From: an uncultured Roseburia sp.
GTDB lineage: Bacteria > Bacillota > Clostridia > Lachnospirales > Lachnospiraceae
NCBI GenBank assembly: GCA_910587865.1
Contig: CAJUNX010000067.1
Location: 1-14,431, forward strand
Length of the DNA stretch: 14,431 bases
Reading direction: 5' to 3'
Part shown: piece after piece, positions 1 to 6,347 of the stretch
Position numbering within the stretch: the first letter of the stretch is position 1
Layout: each line of letters starts with the position of its first letter
Program-made: the position numbers and the translations under genes
The notes under the pieces: model-generated
Seen by the model: only the letters and a program-made list of their open reading frames with translations
The model's database searches: none
Told to the model about the DNA's origin: nothing

Positions 1-55
1 CTAGAGCGCCTGGTTTGGGACCAGGAGGCCGCAGGTTCGAATCCTGTCACCCCGA
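1..55 (+). tRNA. tRNA-Pro (anticodon UGG), 5' end outside window
   Basis: The window opens inside a tRNA. The anticodon stem CCTGG/CCAGG encloses a TTTGGGA loop, giving anticodon TGG (Pro). A T-arm GCAGG-TTCGAAT-CCTGT and the 3' acceptor strand CACCCCG with discriminator A follow. The acceptor 5' strand and most of the D arm lie before base 1. No CCA is encoded. It is the first visible member of a six-tRNA array on the same strand. Confidence 0.93.
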
Positions 56-63
56 CTTACTGT

Positions 64-134
64 GCGGGTGTAGTTCAATGGTAGAACACCAGCCTTCCAA
101 GCTGGATACGTGGGTTCGATTCCCATCACCCGCT
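64..134 (+). tRNA. tRNA-Gly (anticodon UCC)
   Basis: A complete 71-nt cloverleaf. Acceptor GCGGGTG pairs with CACCCGC, and the anticodon stem CCAGC/GCTGG holds loop CTTCCAA, so the anticodon is TCC (Gly). The T loop is TTCGATT. Discriminator is T and no CCA is encoded. It lies 8 nt after tRNA-Pro, so the two are presumably cut from one transcript. Confidence 0.96.
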
Positions 135-149
135 CTCGCATTTGCACAT

Positions 150-223
<74 letters not shown>

Positions 224-229
224 TTTTAT

Positions 230-304
230 GGTGGGTATAGCGCAGTTGGTTAGCGCGCCAGATTGTGGCTCTGGAGGCCCAGGGTTCGAATCCCTGTATC
301 CACC
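230..304 (+). tRNA. tRNA-His (anticodon GUG)
   Basis: Acceptor GTGGGTA pairs with TATCCAC. The anticodon stem CCAGA/TCTGG encloses TTGTGGC, anticodon GTG (His). A genomic G precedes the acceptor (position 230) and faces discriminator C304, the extra G(-1):C73 pair expected of tRNA-His, so the start is set at 230. No CCA is encoded and a short T run follows. Confidence 0.96.
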
Positions 305-338
305 TTTTTGTTGCGATAAGCGCAATGGTATAGTCTGT

Positions 339-410
339 TGGGCTATCGCCAAGCGGTAAGGCACTGGATTTTGATTCCAGCATTCGCAGGTTCGAATCCT
401 GCTAGCCCAG
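339..410 (+). tRNA. tRNA-Gln (anticodon UUG)
   Basis: Acceptor TGGGCTA pairs with TAGCCCA. The anticodon stem CTGGA/TCCAG holds TTTTGAT, anticodon TTG (Gln). T arm GCAGG/CCTGC with loop TTCGAAT. Discriminator G, no CCA encoded. A small inverted repeat TTGCG-ATAAG-CGCAA lies in the spacer upstream. Confidence 0.96.
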
Positions 411-417
411 TTTATTT

Positions 418-446
418 CGCTGCCGTGGGGAGACCTGCAGCGGTTT
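418..446 (+). terminator. weak hairpin in the Gln-Lys tRNA spacer
   Basis: An inverted repeat CGCTGC (418-423) / GCAGCG (437-442) is followed by GTTTTA. The 126-nt spacer between tRNA-Gln and tRNA-Lys is much longer than the other spacers in the array, so a partial terminator or a processing stem is possible. The stem is only 6 bp and the T run is short. Nothing else is recognisable in 447-536. Confidence 0.25.
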
Positions 447-536
447 TATGGAAGAGACGGATTCGGACAGACAGTGCAGACCGCATGACAGACAGCCGGC
501 ACACAGGATGTGGCGGCCATTATTATATCGTTATAT

Positions 537-609
537 GGGATATTAGCTCAGTTGGCAGAGCACCTGACTTTTAATCAGGTTGTCCGGGGTTCGAATCCCC
601 GATGTCTCA
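537..609 (+). tRNA. tRNA-Lys (anticodon UUU)
   Basis: Acceptor GGGATAT pairs with ATGTCTC through two wobble pairs. The D arm starts with GCTC, and the anticodon stem CCTGA/TCAGG encloses CTTTTAA, anticodon TTT (Lys). T arm CGGGG/CCCCG with loop TTCGAAT. Discriminator A, no CCA. It is the last tRNA of the array and sits 8 nt before the terminator hairpin. Confidence 0.95.
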
Positions 610-617
610 TTCCTTTA

Positions 618-664
618 AAACAGCCGGGAAACCAGTAAAATCAATGGTTTGCGGCTGTTTCTTT
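618..664. terminator. bidirectional rho-independent terminator
   Basis: AAACAGCCG (618-626) pairs with CGGCTGTTT (652-660), with a second inner stem AAACCA (629-634) / TGGTTT (645-650). The hairpin is followed by TTTCTTT on the plus strand and has an A run on its left that serves as a T run on the minus strand. It can end both the plus-strand tRNA array and the minus-strand DUF2461 gene, whose stop codon lies at 663. Confidence 0.85.
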
Positions 665-1346
665 ATCTTGCCGGCATCTGGAAGTCCGCAAGCGCTTTGT
701 TCAGATAATCGTTAAATGGCTTCATGATCCGGAAAAGCTCTGCCGCTTTTACAGGAAAGGTATCTGCATCTTTCACGTCTTCGTCCTGTAACGGGTATTC
801 CAGATACCAGCTCTTAAATTTCAGATAGTCTGCCTGAGGGTGTTGTTTCTCATATCCCGCAGGAACGTTTTTTAATGCGGTTCCCTGTACGGTGAAATAT
901 GTTTCAAAGTCCGGATTGTGAATGATGCTTTCCCATTCTTCGCCATTCTGAGAAATATAATTCCGTATCATTGTCGTTGCGTCTTTAAACATATCTGCAA
1001 ACAGTCCGCCGCCTAAAAAGGAGTGATTGCCGGGCTTTATCATAAGATAGTAGCCGACAGGAACGGGCAGCTTTCCCTTTGCGGAGATATGGGCGCGGAA
1101 TGCAGGAAGATAGGGTGATTTGTCATGGCTGAACCGGGTGTCCCTCACAATCTTAAACGTGAGGTCCTTTGGGTTGTTATGCAGAATGCTGCCGTCAAAT
1201 TTCCCGATTTCCAGGATCAGCGTCTGCAGCAGCTTTTCAAACTCGGCATTTGCTTTTTTATACGCGTCCTTGTTTGCATGATACCACTCGCGGTTATTAT
1301 TCCCTCTCAGTGACGATAAGTAGTCCATAATGAGTGCGGTATTCAT
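663..1346 (-). CDS. DUF2461 (TIGR02453-type) family protein
   Basis: A 227-aa protein of the DUF2461 family, whose function is not established. Visible hallmarks are an N-terminal segment with NREWYHANKDAYK at residues 18-30, then the family's RDTRFSHDKSPY signature (about 68-79), and a glycine-rich GGGLF stretch. The length matches the usual 215-230 aa. The start at 1346 is supported by AAAGGGGG about 10 nt upstream on the minus strand. It is a single-gene unit between a shared terminator on its 3' side and a decayed locus on its 5' side, with no functional link to its neighbours. Confidence 0.9.
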   Translation of the reverse strand: MNTALIMDYLSSLRGNNNREWYHANKDAYKKANAEFEKLLQTLILEIGKFDGSILHNNPKDLTFKIVRDTRFSHDKSPYLPAFRAHISAKGKLPVPVGYYLMIKPGNHSFLGGGLFADMFKDATTMIRNYISQNGEEWESIIHNPDFETYFTVQGTALKNVPAGYEKQHPQADYLKFKSWYLEYPLQDEDVKDADTFPVKAAELFRIMKPFNDYLNKALADFQMPAR

Positions 1347-1421
1347 TATCGGTCATCCCCCTTTGGATTTCTGAATCTTTGAAAACGGTGTGGAATCTGA
1401 AAACTCCTGTATCAGAAAACT

Positions 1422-1430
1422 ATTTTAGCA
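1422..1430 (-). promoter_or_regulatory. extended -10 promoter for the DUF2461 gene
   Basis: On the minus strand the sequence reads TGCTAAAAT, an extended -10 element (TG-N-TAAAAT). It lies about 75 nt upstream of the DUF2461 start. No convincing -35 element is present 16-18 bp further upstream, which is tolerable for an extended -10 promoter. Identified by eye only. Confidence 0.35.
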
Positions 1431-1499
1431 TATGTTACCACGTTTTTCTATCATGATTTAAAAAAAGACACATACGGGCCGATGGATCATTTATAAGGA

Positions 1500-1527
1500 T
1501 TGTTTTTTAAAGGTGTCCGGGTATAAT
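1500..1527 (+). promoter_or_regulatory. sigma-A-type promoter of the decayed two-component locus
   Basis: TTGTTT (1500-1505), a 16-bp spacer and TATAAT (1522-1527). It faces the truncated response regulator, whose vestigial ribosome site GGAAGGGG and ATG follow about 65-80 nt downstream. The promoter looks intact although the gene it would drive is broken. Confidence 0.55.
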
Positions 1528-1607
1528 AGTGGCATTCCTTCCCGCCCTGCATTTCGCGGAAACGCTGACTGACCTGGAAACAGAGGAAACGGGAAGGGGA
1601 TCGGACT

Positions 1608-2180
1608 ATGAAACGATGTCATGAAGCAGTTAAGACAGGCGCCTGATATTATTTTGCTGGATATCAATATGCCGGACACAGACGGTCTGACGGTCTGTGA
1701 GAAGATTCGGGAACATATCACCTGCCCGATTCTGTTTCTGACGGCCCGGATTGAAACTGCGGATAAAATCAAAGGCTTTTCCGCCGGTGCGGACGATTAT
1801 ATCCAAAAACCGTTTGACCTTGATGAATTAGGGGCAAGAGTGGCCGCTCATCTGAGACGGGAAAGCAGGAAACAGGAGCAATCGGTCCTGCGCTTTTTCG
1901 GCGATATGGTCATCAGCTATACGAAGAGAGAAGTCACGATCAATGAGAACCGGATTCCCTTATCAAAAAAAGAGTTTGACATTGTGGAGCTGCTTTCCGC
2001 CTGTCCCGGGCAGATATTCGACAGAGAGCGGATTTACGAAACCATATGGGGATTGGAGAGCGACGGAAACAGTGATACCATTATGGAACATATTCGTAAA
2101 ATCCGCAGTAAGTTTGCAGTGCACACGATGCACAATTACATCGAAACGGTCTGGGGGTGGGGTATAAATGGAACGGATAA
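1608..2180 (+). pseudogene. OmpR-family response regulator, internally deleted and frameshifted
   Basis: The readable part (from the ATG at 1621) holds the receiver from about residue 40: LLDINMPDTDG with the phosphoacceptor Asp, the LTA switch Thr and QKPFD with the conserved Lys. A winged-helix DNA-binding domain with WGLESD and a C-terminal YIETVWG follows. The receiver's first strand and acidic Asp pair are missing. A good ribosome site (GGAAGGGG) precedes ATG-AAA-CGA at 1608, which looks like the original start, so roughly the first 40 codons seem to have been lost by deletion near 1620. A missing base in the G run near 2155 shifts the frame; restoring it gives a normal VWG-x-GYKWNG end with a stop at 2178-2180. 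The readable frame instead runs on to 2316. Too damaged to be a working regulator. Confidence 0.85.
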
Positions 2181-2239
2181 AACAGATGACATTAAAAAAG
2201 CACTGTTTACCATCGCGTTTATCAACACATGGTGGGGAC
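2168..2239 (+). pseudogene. sensor histidine kinase, N-terminal remnant
   Basis: Starting at ATG 2168, overlapping the restored regulator end as in many RR-HK pairs, the sequence reads MERIKQMTLKK. After loss of one A in the A run near 2199 it continues as ALFTIAFINT in another frame. This resembles the cytoplasmic start and first membrane helix of a sensor kinase. Everything beyond is gone: no histidine box and no ATPase domain occur before the next gene. Assignment rests on position and a short match, so it is inferred rather than proven. Confidence 0.5.
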
Positions 2240-2357
2240 ATAACCATAGAGAACCGCCCGGCAGGCGCAGAGGTCTCTGTTTTTTTAACAATCGAATAAA
2301 ACCGAGAAATTCTTGAGATTTGTTTTTATACTCTTCTTATCACAAAACGATGCGGCT

Positions 2358-2465
2358 ATGATCGAAGCAGCGGTGATCTCCATTGCAGCCTGACTGCTGG
2401 CAACAGCGATTCCGCTGCGCTCTGTCGCGAAAATGAATATTGTCACGTCGATTGAGACCGGTTGA
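2358..2465 (+). pseudogene. FtsX-type ABC transporter permease, C-terminal remnant
   Basis: One frame reads MIEAAVISIAA, a TGA at 2391, then LLATAIPLRSVAKMNIVTSIETG and a stop at 2463-2465. The IPLRSVAKMNIVTSI stretch is the typical last helix and tail of FtsX-like (MacB/BceB-type) permeases. Together with the regulator and kinase fragments upstream this is what remains of a two-component/ABC transporter locus of the kind that often handles antimicrobial peptides. The in-frame stop and absence of the rest make it non-functional. The end overlaps the antisense symporter gene by 23 nt. Confidence 0.6.
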
Positions 2466-3879
2466 GCTTTATCGATGCCTCGTATTCTTTTAACGATGCC
2501 ATCGCCTTCCCGGAGAGCGGGATGAGGGCGATCATGTTAAAAACAGTCATCAGTGCGATGCCGAGATCTCCCATATCCCAGACAAAGGTATAGGCTTCCA
2601 GTCCGCCGATAAAAAGCATGACAAGAGCGAGCAGCTTGTAGACCGTCTGGGAGAGCCAGTTGTCGCCGAACACATAAGCCACGTTGGAGCGGGCATAAAA
2701 CAGGATGCCGATAAAGGTAGAGAATGAAAACAGCCAGAGGATGACAGCGATAAAAATAACGCCGAAATGACCGATGTGGTACTCCATCGCGGTCTGTAAA
2801 AGATCCATGCCGGCCAGCCCCTGCGTCAGATCGCCGGGGGTTAAGAGCATGATCATCGCAGAGCAGCTGCAGATGACGATCGTGTCGATAAAGACGCCAA
2901 ACGCCTGCAGCAGCCCCTCCTTTGCGGGATGGCTGATATCTGCTGCCGCCGCGGCGCAGGGCGCGGAGCCGGAACCTGCCTCGTTGGAGAAGAGACCTCG
3001 CTTGACGCCGTTCATGAGGACGGCGCCAAACCCGCCGGCCACGACCTGTCGGACGCCGAATGCCTCGGAAAAGATCCGAACAAAGACAGCGGGGAGCTTT
3101 CCGATATTGGAAAAAATGATAAACAGTGTGACGGCAAAATAAAGCCCCGCCATGACCGGAACGATGAGGTCGAGCACTTTTACCGTGGCATTTTTCCGAA
3201 GGACGATCACCGCGGCGATGGCGACCAGAACGATCATGGTGTAAAGGGGCGGAACCGCAAACGCATTTTCAAACGCGGACGAGACGGAGTTCCCGATGAC
3301 CTGGCTGATGCCGCACCAGCACAAAAGGCCGGAGAGGGCAAACAGCACGGCGATGACGGAGCGCCGGCGTCCGCTTTCTTTTCTGATAAATAAATGATGG
3401 ATGTAGTAAGAAGGCCCGCCGCGGTACCCGCCGTAGAGCGGGTCTTTTTCTTTATAAAGCTGCGCCAGCGTCGCCTCCGCAAACGCGGTGGCAGAGCCAA
3501 GAAGCGCGGTCACCCACATCCAGAAGACCGCACCGGCGCCTCCGGCGGAGATGGCGGCCACCACGCCCACAAGATTGCCCATGCCGACGCGTGTCGCGGT
3601 GGAGATGATCAGCGCCTGCAGGCCGGAAATCGAATGCTTCTGCGTGCCGGCGTTTTTTTCCATCGAGACCTTAAACATTTCGGGAAACAGGCGGAAGGGG
3701 AGAAAGCGGGTGCGCACGGTAAAATAGATGCCGGACGGGATTAAAATCAGCACCAGAAGGGAAAGACCGACGCTGTTTTCTCCGGGGAGCGGGATCGTGA
3801 TCAGGTCTCCCCAAAAGAGGTTATAGGCAGAGGTCAGGGCGGATTTTATCGTCTGATATATTGTGAGCAGGGTATTCAT
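2443..3879 (-). CDS. AGCS-family sodium:alanine (amino acid) symporter
   Basis: A polytopic inner-membrane protein (478 aa) of the alanine/glycine:cation symporter family, expected to import a small neutral amino acid with Na+. Family signatures are visible: GMGNLVGV (about residues 99-106), AVFWMWVTALLGSATAFAE, GGYRGGPSYY (about 150-159), and SNEAGSGSAP followed by GVFIDTIVIC. About ten hydrophobic segments span the protein. The ATG at 3879 is preferred over an in-frame ATG six codons upstream because AAAGGAG sits 7 nt before it. It has its own promoter, divergent from the STM401x-like operon. The last few residues (NRSQST) are encoded antisense to the permease remnant, so the original C-terminus may have been replaced. 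The exact substrate cannot be read from sequence. Confidence 0.93.
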   Translation of the reverse strand: MNTLLTIYQTIKSALTSAYNLFWGDLITIPLPGENSVGLSLLVLILIPSGIYFTVRTRFLPFRLFPEMFKVSMEKNAGTQKHSISGLQALIISTATRVGMGNLVGVVAAISAGGAGAVFWMWVTALLGSATAFAEATLAQLYKEKDPLYGGYRGGPSYYIHHLFIRKESGRRRSVIAVLFALSGLLCWCGISQVIGNSVSSAFENAFAVPPLYTMIVLVAIAAVIVLRKNATVKVLDLIVPVMAGLYFAVTLFIIFSNIGKLPAVFVRIFSEAFGVRQVVAGGFGAVLMNGVKRGLFSNEAGSGSAPCAAAAADISHPAKEGLLQAFGVFIDTIVICSCSAMIMLLTPGDLTQGLAGMDLLQTAMEYHIGHFGVIFIAVILWLFSFSTFIGILFYARSNVAYVFGDNWLSQTVYKLLALVMLFIGGLEAYTFVWDMGDLGIALMTVFNMIALIPLSGKAMASLKEYEASIKLNRSQST

Positions 3880-3924
3880 GAGAGGTCTCCTTTGCATTTG
3901 CCGTCTGCCGGCTGTCTGTTACCC

Positions 3925-3953
3925 AGTATATCGCAGGCGGAAGTATTTGTCGA
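3925..3953 (-). promoter_or_regulatory. promoter of the AGCS symporter
   Basis: On the minus strand: TCGACA (3953-3948), a 17-bp spacer and TATACT (3930-3925), followed by a leader of about 40 nt to the AAAGGAG ribosome site. Near-consensus spacing and position support it. Confidence 0.6.
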
Positions 3954-3976
3954 TAAAGAATTGCAGATCTGGTATA

Positions 3977-4005
3977 TTGTGCGAGTCTCTTTTTTCCGGT
4001 ATAAT
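3977..4005 (+). promoter_or_regulatory. promoter of the STM401x-like operon
   Basis: TTGTGC (3977-3982), a 17-bp spacer and a perfect TATAAT (4000-4005). Transcription would start near 4012, leaving a leader of about 190 nt before the first gene. The promoter is back to back with that of the symporter, with about 25 bp between the two -35 boxes. Confidence 0.65.
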
Positions 4006-4060
4006 GTCTGTATAGCCGAAAGAAGTGTGCGGCAGGGGATGTAAAAGGCCGTGGAAGAGA

Positions 4061-4131
4061 GTGTGAAAAATCAGCCCGACAGCTGAAGTTTCACATGGCT
4101 GTTTGCGCCGGAGCGTCACAAATAAGCCATG
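4061..4131 (+). promoter_or_regulatory. structured 5' leader with two adjoining hairpins
   Basis: First stem: GTGTGAAA (4061-4068) with TTTCACAT (4089-4096), then a 2x2 internal loop, then TCAGC (4071-4075) with GCTGA (4082-4086) around a six-base loop. Second stem: CATGGCT (4094-4100) with AGCCATG (4125-4131), and TTTG/CAAA inside. The two share CAT 4094-4096. No T run follows, so neither is a terminator. I do not recognise a known riboswitch class. 4132-4185 shows nothing further. Confidence 0.4.
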
Positions 4132-4200
4132 GTGGATCCCGTCGCATAAACGCTTCGGAATGGAGATTAAAATGCAGGAAGGAAGAAGGAGGGACGTTTG

Positions 4201-5085
4201 ATGAGCGCGGAGCTGTTGGAAGGGAGTAAGACGGCAAAAAAGTATTTCTATGATTACGAGGAGTACGAGGAGCAGGGCAAAGGGCCTGCAGCCATGACGG
4301 AGGAGATCCTGGCGGATCCGGATCTGCCGGGCTTGGATGAGCTGGTGATCGGAGCATGGGGAAACTGCTGGGAGGACAGCTGTCAGCCGCTTTTGGACGG
4401 GATTGCGGCGCATGCGGACCGGTTTTCCCAGATCAGGAAGCTGTTCGTGGGAGATATGGACTATGAGGAGTGTGAGGTTTCCTGGATCATTCAGGGAGAT
4501 TTCAGTGCGCTGTGGGCAGCGCTGCCGGGGCTGCGCGAGCTGACGATCAAGGGAAGCACGGATCTCGTGCTGGGCGATATCTGCCATGAGAATCTGGAAT
4601 CGCTCACGATCATCTGCGGTGGTCTGCCGTCGGATGTAATCCGGTCGGTTCAGAATGCGAAGCTGCCGAACTTAAAAAAGCTTCAGCTTTATATCGGGAT
4701 CGAGGATTACGGATTTGACGGGAATCTGGATACGATCAGAGAATTCCTGAAAAAAGCGGATTTCCCGGCGCTCACCTATCTCGGGCTGGTCGACAGCGAG
4801 ATACAGGATGAGGTGACTGAGGCAGTGCTTGCGAGTAAGTTTATGGGGCAGATCGACACGCTCGATCTCTCGCTCGGTACACTGACGGATAAGGGCGGGG
4901 CCCTGCTGCTTGAGAAGCTTCCGGCGTGGCCGAATATAAAGAAGCTGGATGTGCAGTATCATTATCTGTCAGATGAGATGATGGAGAAGCTTTCAGCGTT
5001 TCCGATCGAGGTGGATGTCACGGAGCAGAACGAGGTCGAGGTCTATCACGGCGAGACCTATATGAACGCCATGCTGACCGAATGA
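4201..5085 (+). CDS. STM4015-family leucine-rich-repeat-like protein
   Basis: First gene of the five-gene operon, 294 aa. The sequence contains repeated LRR-like strands: LPGLDELVIG, LPGLRELTIKG, NLESLTIICGG, LPNLKKLQLY, FPALTYLGLVD, QIDTLDLSLGTL, WPNIKKLDVQY. This suggests a small solenoid used for binding; no catalytic motif is visible. No signal peptide, so it is presumably cytoplasmic. The ATG at 4201 is chosen because AAGGAGG lies 8 nt upstream; a TTG directly before it is less well spaced. It overlaps the next gene by ATGA. The family name comes from recognising the set and order of all five neighbours, as in Salmonella STM4011-STM4015. Its function is unknown; a scaffold or substrate-recognition role is my inference. 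Confidence 0.82.
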   Translation: MSAELLEGSKTAKKYFYDYEEYEEQGKGPAAMTEEILADPDLPGLDELVIGAWGNCWEDSCQPLLDGIAAHADRFSQIRKLFVGDMDYEECEVSWIIQGDFSALWAALPGLRELTIKGSTDLVLGDICHENLESLTIICGGLPSDVIRSVQNAKLPNLKKLQLYIGIEDYGFDGNLDTIREFLKKADFPALTYLGLVDSEIQDEVTEAVLASKFMGQIDTLDLSLGTLTDKGGALLLEKLPAWPNIKKLDVQYHYLSDEMMEKLSAFPIEVDVTEQNEVEVYHGETYMNAMLTE

Positions 5086-6347
5086 GACAGGCGGTGCTCC
5101 TGGGCAGCGCGGGAACGAAGAGGAGCGATTATTTTAAACAGGCAGCAGAGAAAGAGGGGCTGCCTGTTCAATTTGTGGACTGGAAGGACTGGGAGCGGGA
5201 TGATGCCTGTCTGCCAGAGGGGGAGCTGTTTGTAAAAATAGATCCGCCGGTGTGGGAGAGCTGCCGTCTGGGGGAGCTTCGGACGCTGACCGGACAGTAT
5301 CGCGCCGCGCTGCAGCGGCTGGCAGAGCAGAAAAAGGAACGGCGGATTACGTTTTTCAATGATCCGTCGGCGATCCTGACGCTTTTGGACAAGCGCGCCT
5401 GCAAACAGAGGCTGCGGGAGGCCGGGCTGCCGGTGACGGAGGAGCTGCCGCAGGGCTGCGGAGCAAAGCCAAACCCCGGGCAGCGGGAACCGGAAGAGGG
5501 CGCCGCGCGAGGAGAGGAGCCGGGGCCGGAGCGCGTGCGAAAGGGGCCGGCGGTTTGTGCGGGCTGCGGAGCAAAGCCAAACCCCGGACAGCGGGAACCG
5601 GAAGAGGACGCCGCGGGCAGGGAGCCGGGGCCGGAGCGCGTGCGAAAGGGGCCGGCGGTTTGTGCGGGCCGTGAAGCGGAGCGGGAACCCGGCGGGCTGC
5701 GGGCGGAGGGACTTTTGGAATGTATGCGGCAGCAGCGGATCTTCCAGGTGTTTCTCAAGCCGGTGTACGGTTCCGGCGCGGCCGGCGTCTCGGCCTTCCG
5801 TTTTCAGCCGAAGACAGGGCGGATGATGCTCTACACCTGCGCTAAGCTGCACCCGGAGTACGGGCTGGTAAATACAAAGCGTCTGCGCTGCTTTTCAAAG
5901 AAGGAGGAGATCATTCCGCTGTTAGAAGCGATCCTGGGACTTTCCTGTATTGTGGAACGCTGGTATCCGAAGGCGGAGCATGAGGGATATTCCTACGATT
6001 TCAGGATGGTTATGCAGGAAGGGGAGCCTGATTTTCTTCTCGCGCGTCTCTCAAAAGGGCCGATTACGAATCTTCATCTGAATAACCACCCGATGGAAGT
6101 TTCCGGGCTTGGGCTTCCCGGGCGGGTGCAAAAGGAGGCAGCAGAGCTGTGCCGTCGGGCGATGGACTGTTTTCCGGGACTTTCTGGGGCGGGGATCGAT
6201 CTGCTGCCGGAGCGGGGCCGCCTGTCGCTTCGGGTGATCGAGATGAACGCGCAGGGTGATCTGATGTATCAGGATATTTTTCATGAAAACCGGATCTACC
6301 GGCATCAGGCGGCGCGGATGAGACAGTGGCTGGAGGAGGGGAAATGA
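5082..6347 (+). CDS. STM4014-family ATP-grasp-like protein with a duplicated linker
   Basis: A 421-aa cytoplasmic protein. The N-terminal part (1-120) resembles a pre-ATP-grasp domain (VLLGSAGTKRSDYF; VKIDPP; FNDPSAI; LDKRACKQRLREAGLPV). The C-terminal part (about 212-415) looks like an ATP-grasp core: KPVYGSGAAGV at 226-236 as nucleotide loop, VERWYPK and EMNAQGDL at 387-394 with the Glu-x-Asn metal ligand pair. ATP-grasp enzymes usually join a carboxylate to an amine through an acyl phosphate; the substrate here is unknown. Between the two parts, residues 125-195 are two near-identical copies of a Pro/Gly/Glu/Arg-rich unit that I do not expect in the family. The start overlaps the previous stop (ATGA) and the stop overlaps the next ATG, implying coupled translation. 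Confidence 0.85.
   Translation: MRQAVLLGSAGTKRSDYFKQAAEKEGLPVQFVDWKDWERDDACLPEGELFVKIDPPVWESCRLGELRTLTGQYRAALQRLAEQKKERRITFFNDPSAILTLLDKRACKQRLREAGLPVTEELPQGCGAKPNPGQREPEEGAARGEEPGPERVRKGPAVCAGCGAKPNPGQREPEEDAAGREPGPERVRKGPAVCAGREAEREPGGLRAEGLLECMRQQRIFQVFLKPVYGSGAAGVSAFRFQPKTGRMMLYTCAKLHPEYGLVNTKRLRCFSKKEEIIPLLEAILGLSCIVERWYPKAEHEGYSYDFRMVMQEGEPDFLLARLSKGPITNLHLNNHPMEVSGLGLPGRVQKEAAELCRRAMDCFPGLSGAGIDLLPERGRLSLRVIEMNAQGDLMYQDIFHENRIYRHQAARMRQWLEEGK
5454..5666 (+). repeat. tandem repeat, 108 + 105 bp, inside the ATP-grasp gene
   Basis: Copy 1 spans 5454-5561 and copy 2 spans 5562-5666. The copies encode 36 and 35 residues; both begin GCGAKPNPGQREPEE and end EPGPERVRKGPAVCA. Differences cluster in the middle, including one codon lost in copy 2. 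A partial third copy may begin at GREAEREPGG. Strongly GC-rich and containing short self-complementary stretches such as GCCGGC. Confidence 0.95.

Noticed and set aside
309..323. Small inverted repeat TTGCG-ATAAG-CGCAA between tRNA-His and tRNA-Gln as a terminator
   Set aside because: Only five base pairs and no T run after it; the array clearly continues.
2929..3744. Open plus-strand frames within the symporter gene
   Set aside because: Shadows of a well-supported AGCS gene on the minus strand; composition is Arg/Gly/Asp-rich with no recognisable fold.
4160..4201. Short leader frame (13 codons, MEIKMQEGRRRDV) ending on the first operon gene
   Set aside because: It overlaps the ribosome site of the operon and has no ribosome site of its own; the basic residues come from the AGGAGG-rich sequence.
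5454..5666. Tandem repeats considered as a CRISPR array
   Set aside because: Only two adjoining copies without unique spacers, inside an open reading frame; no cas gene is present.
5058..5852. Long open frames antisense to the ATP-grasp gene, including the repeat region
   Set aside because: They mirror the GC-rich tandem repeat of the plus-strand gene, show no family motif and have no ribosome site. The plus-strand frame has clear ATP-grasp motifs and coupled start and stop.
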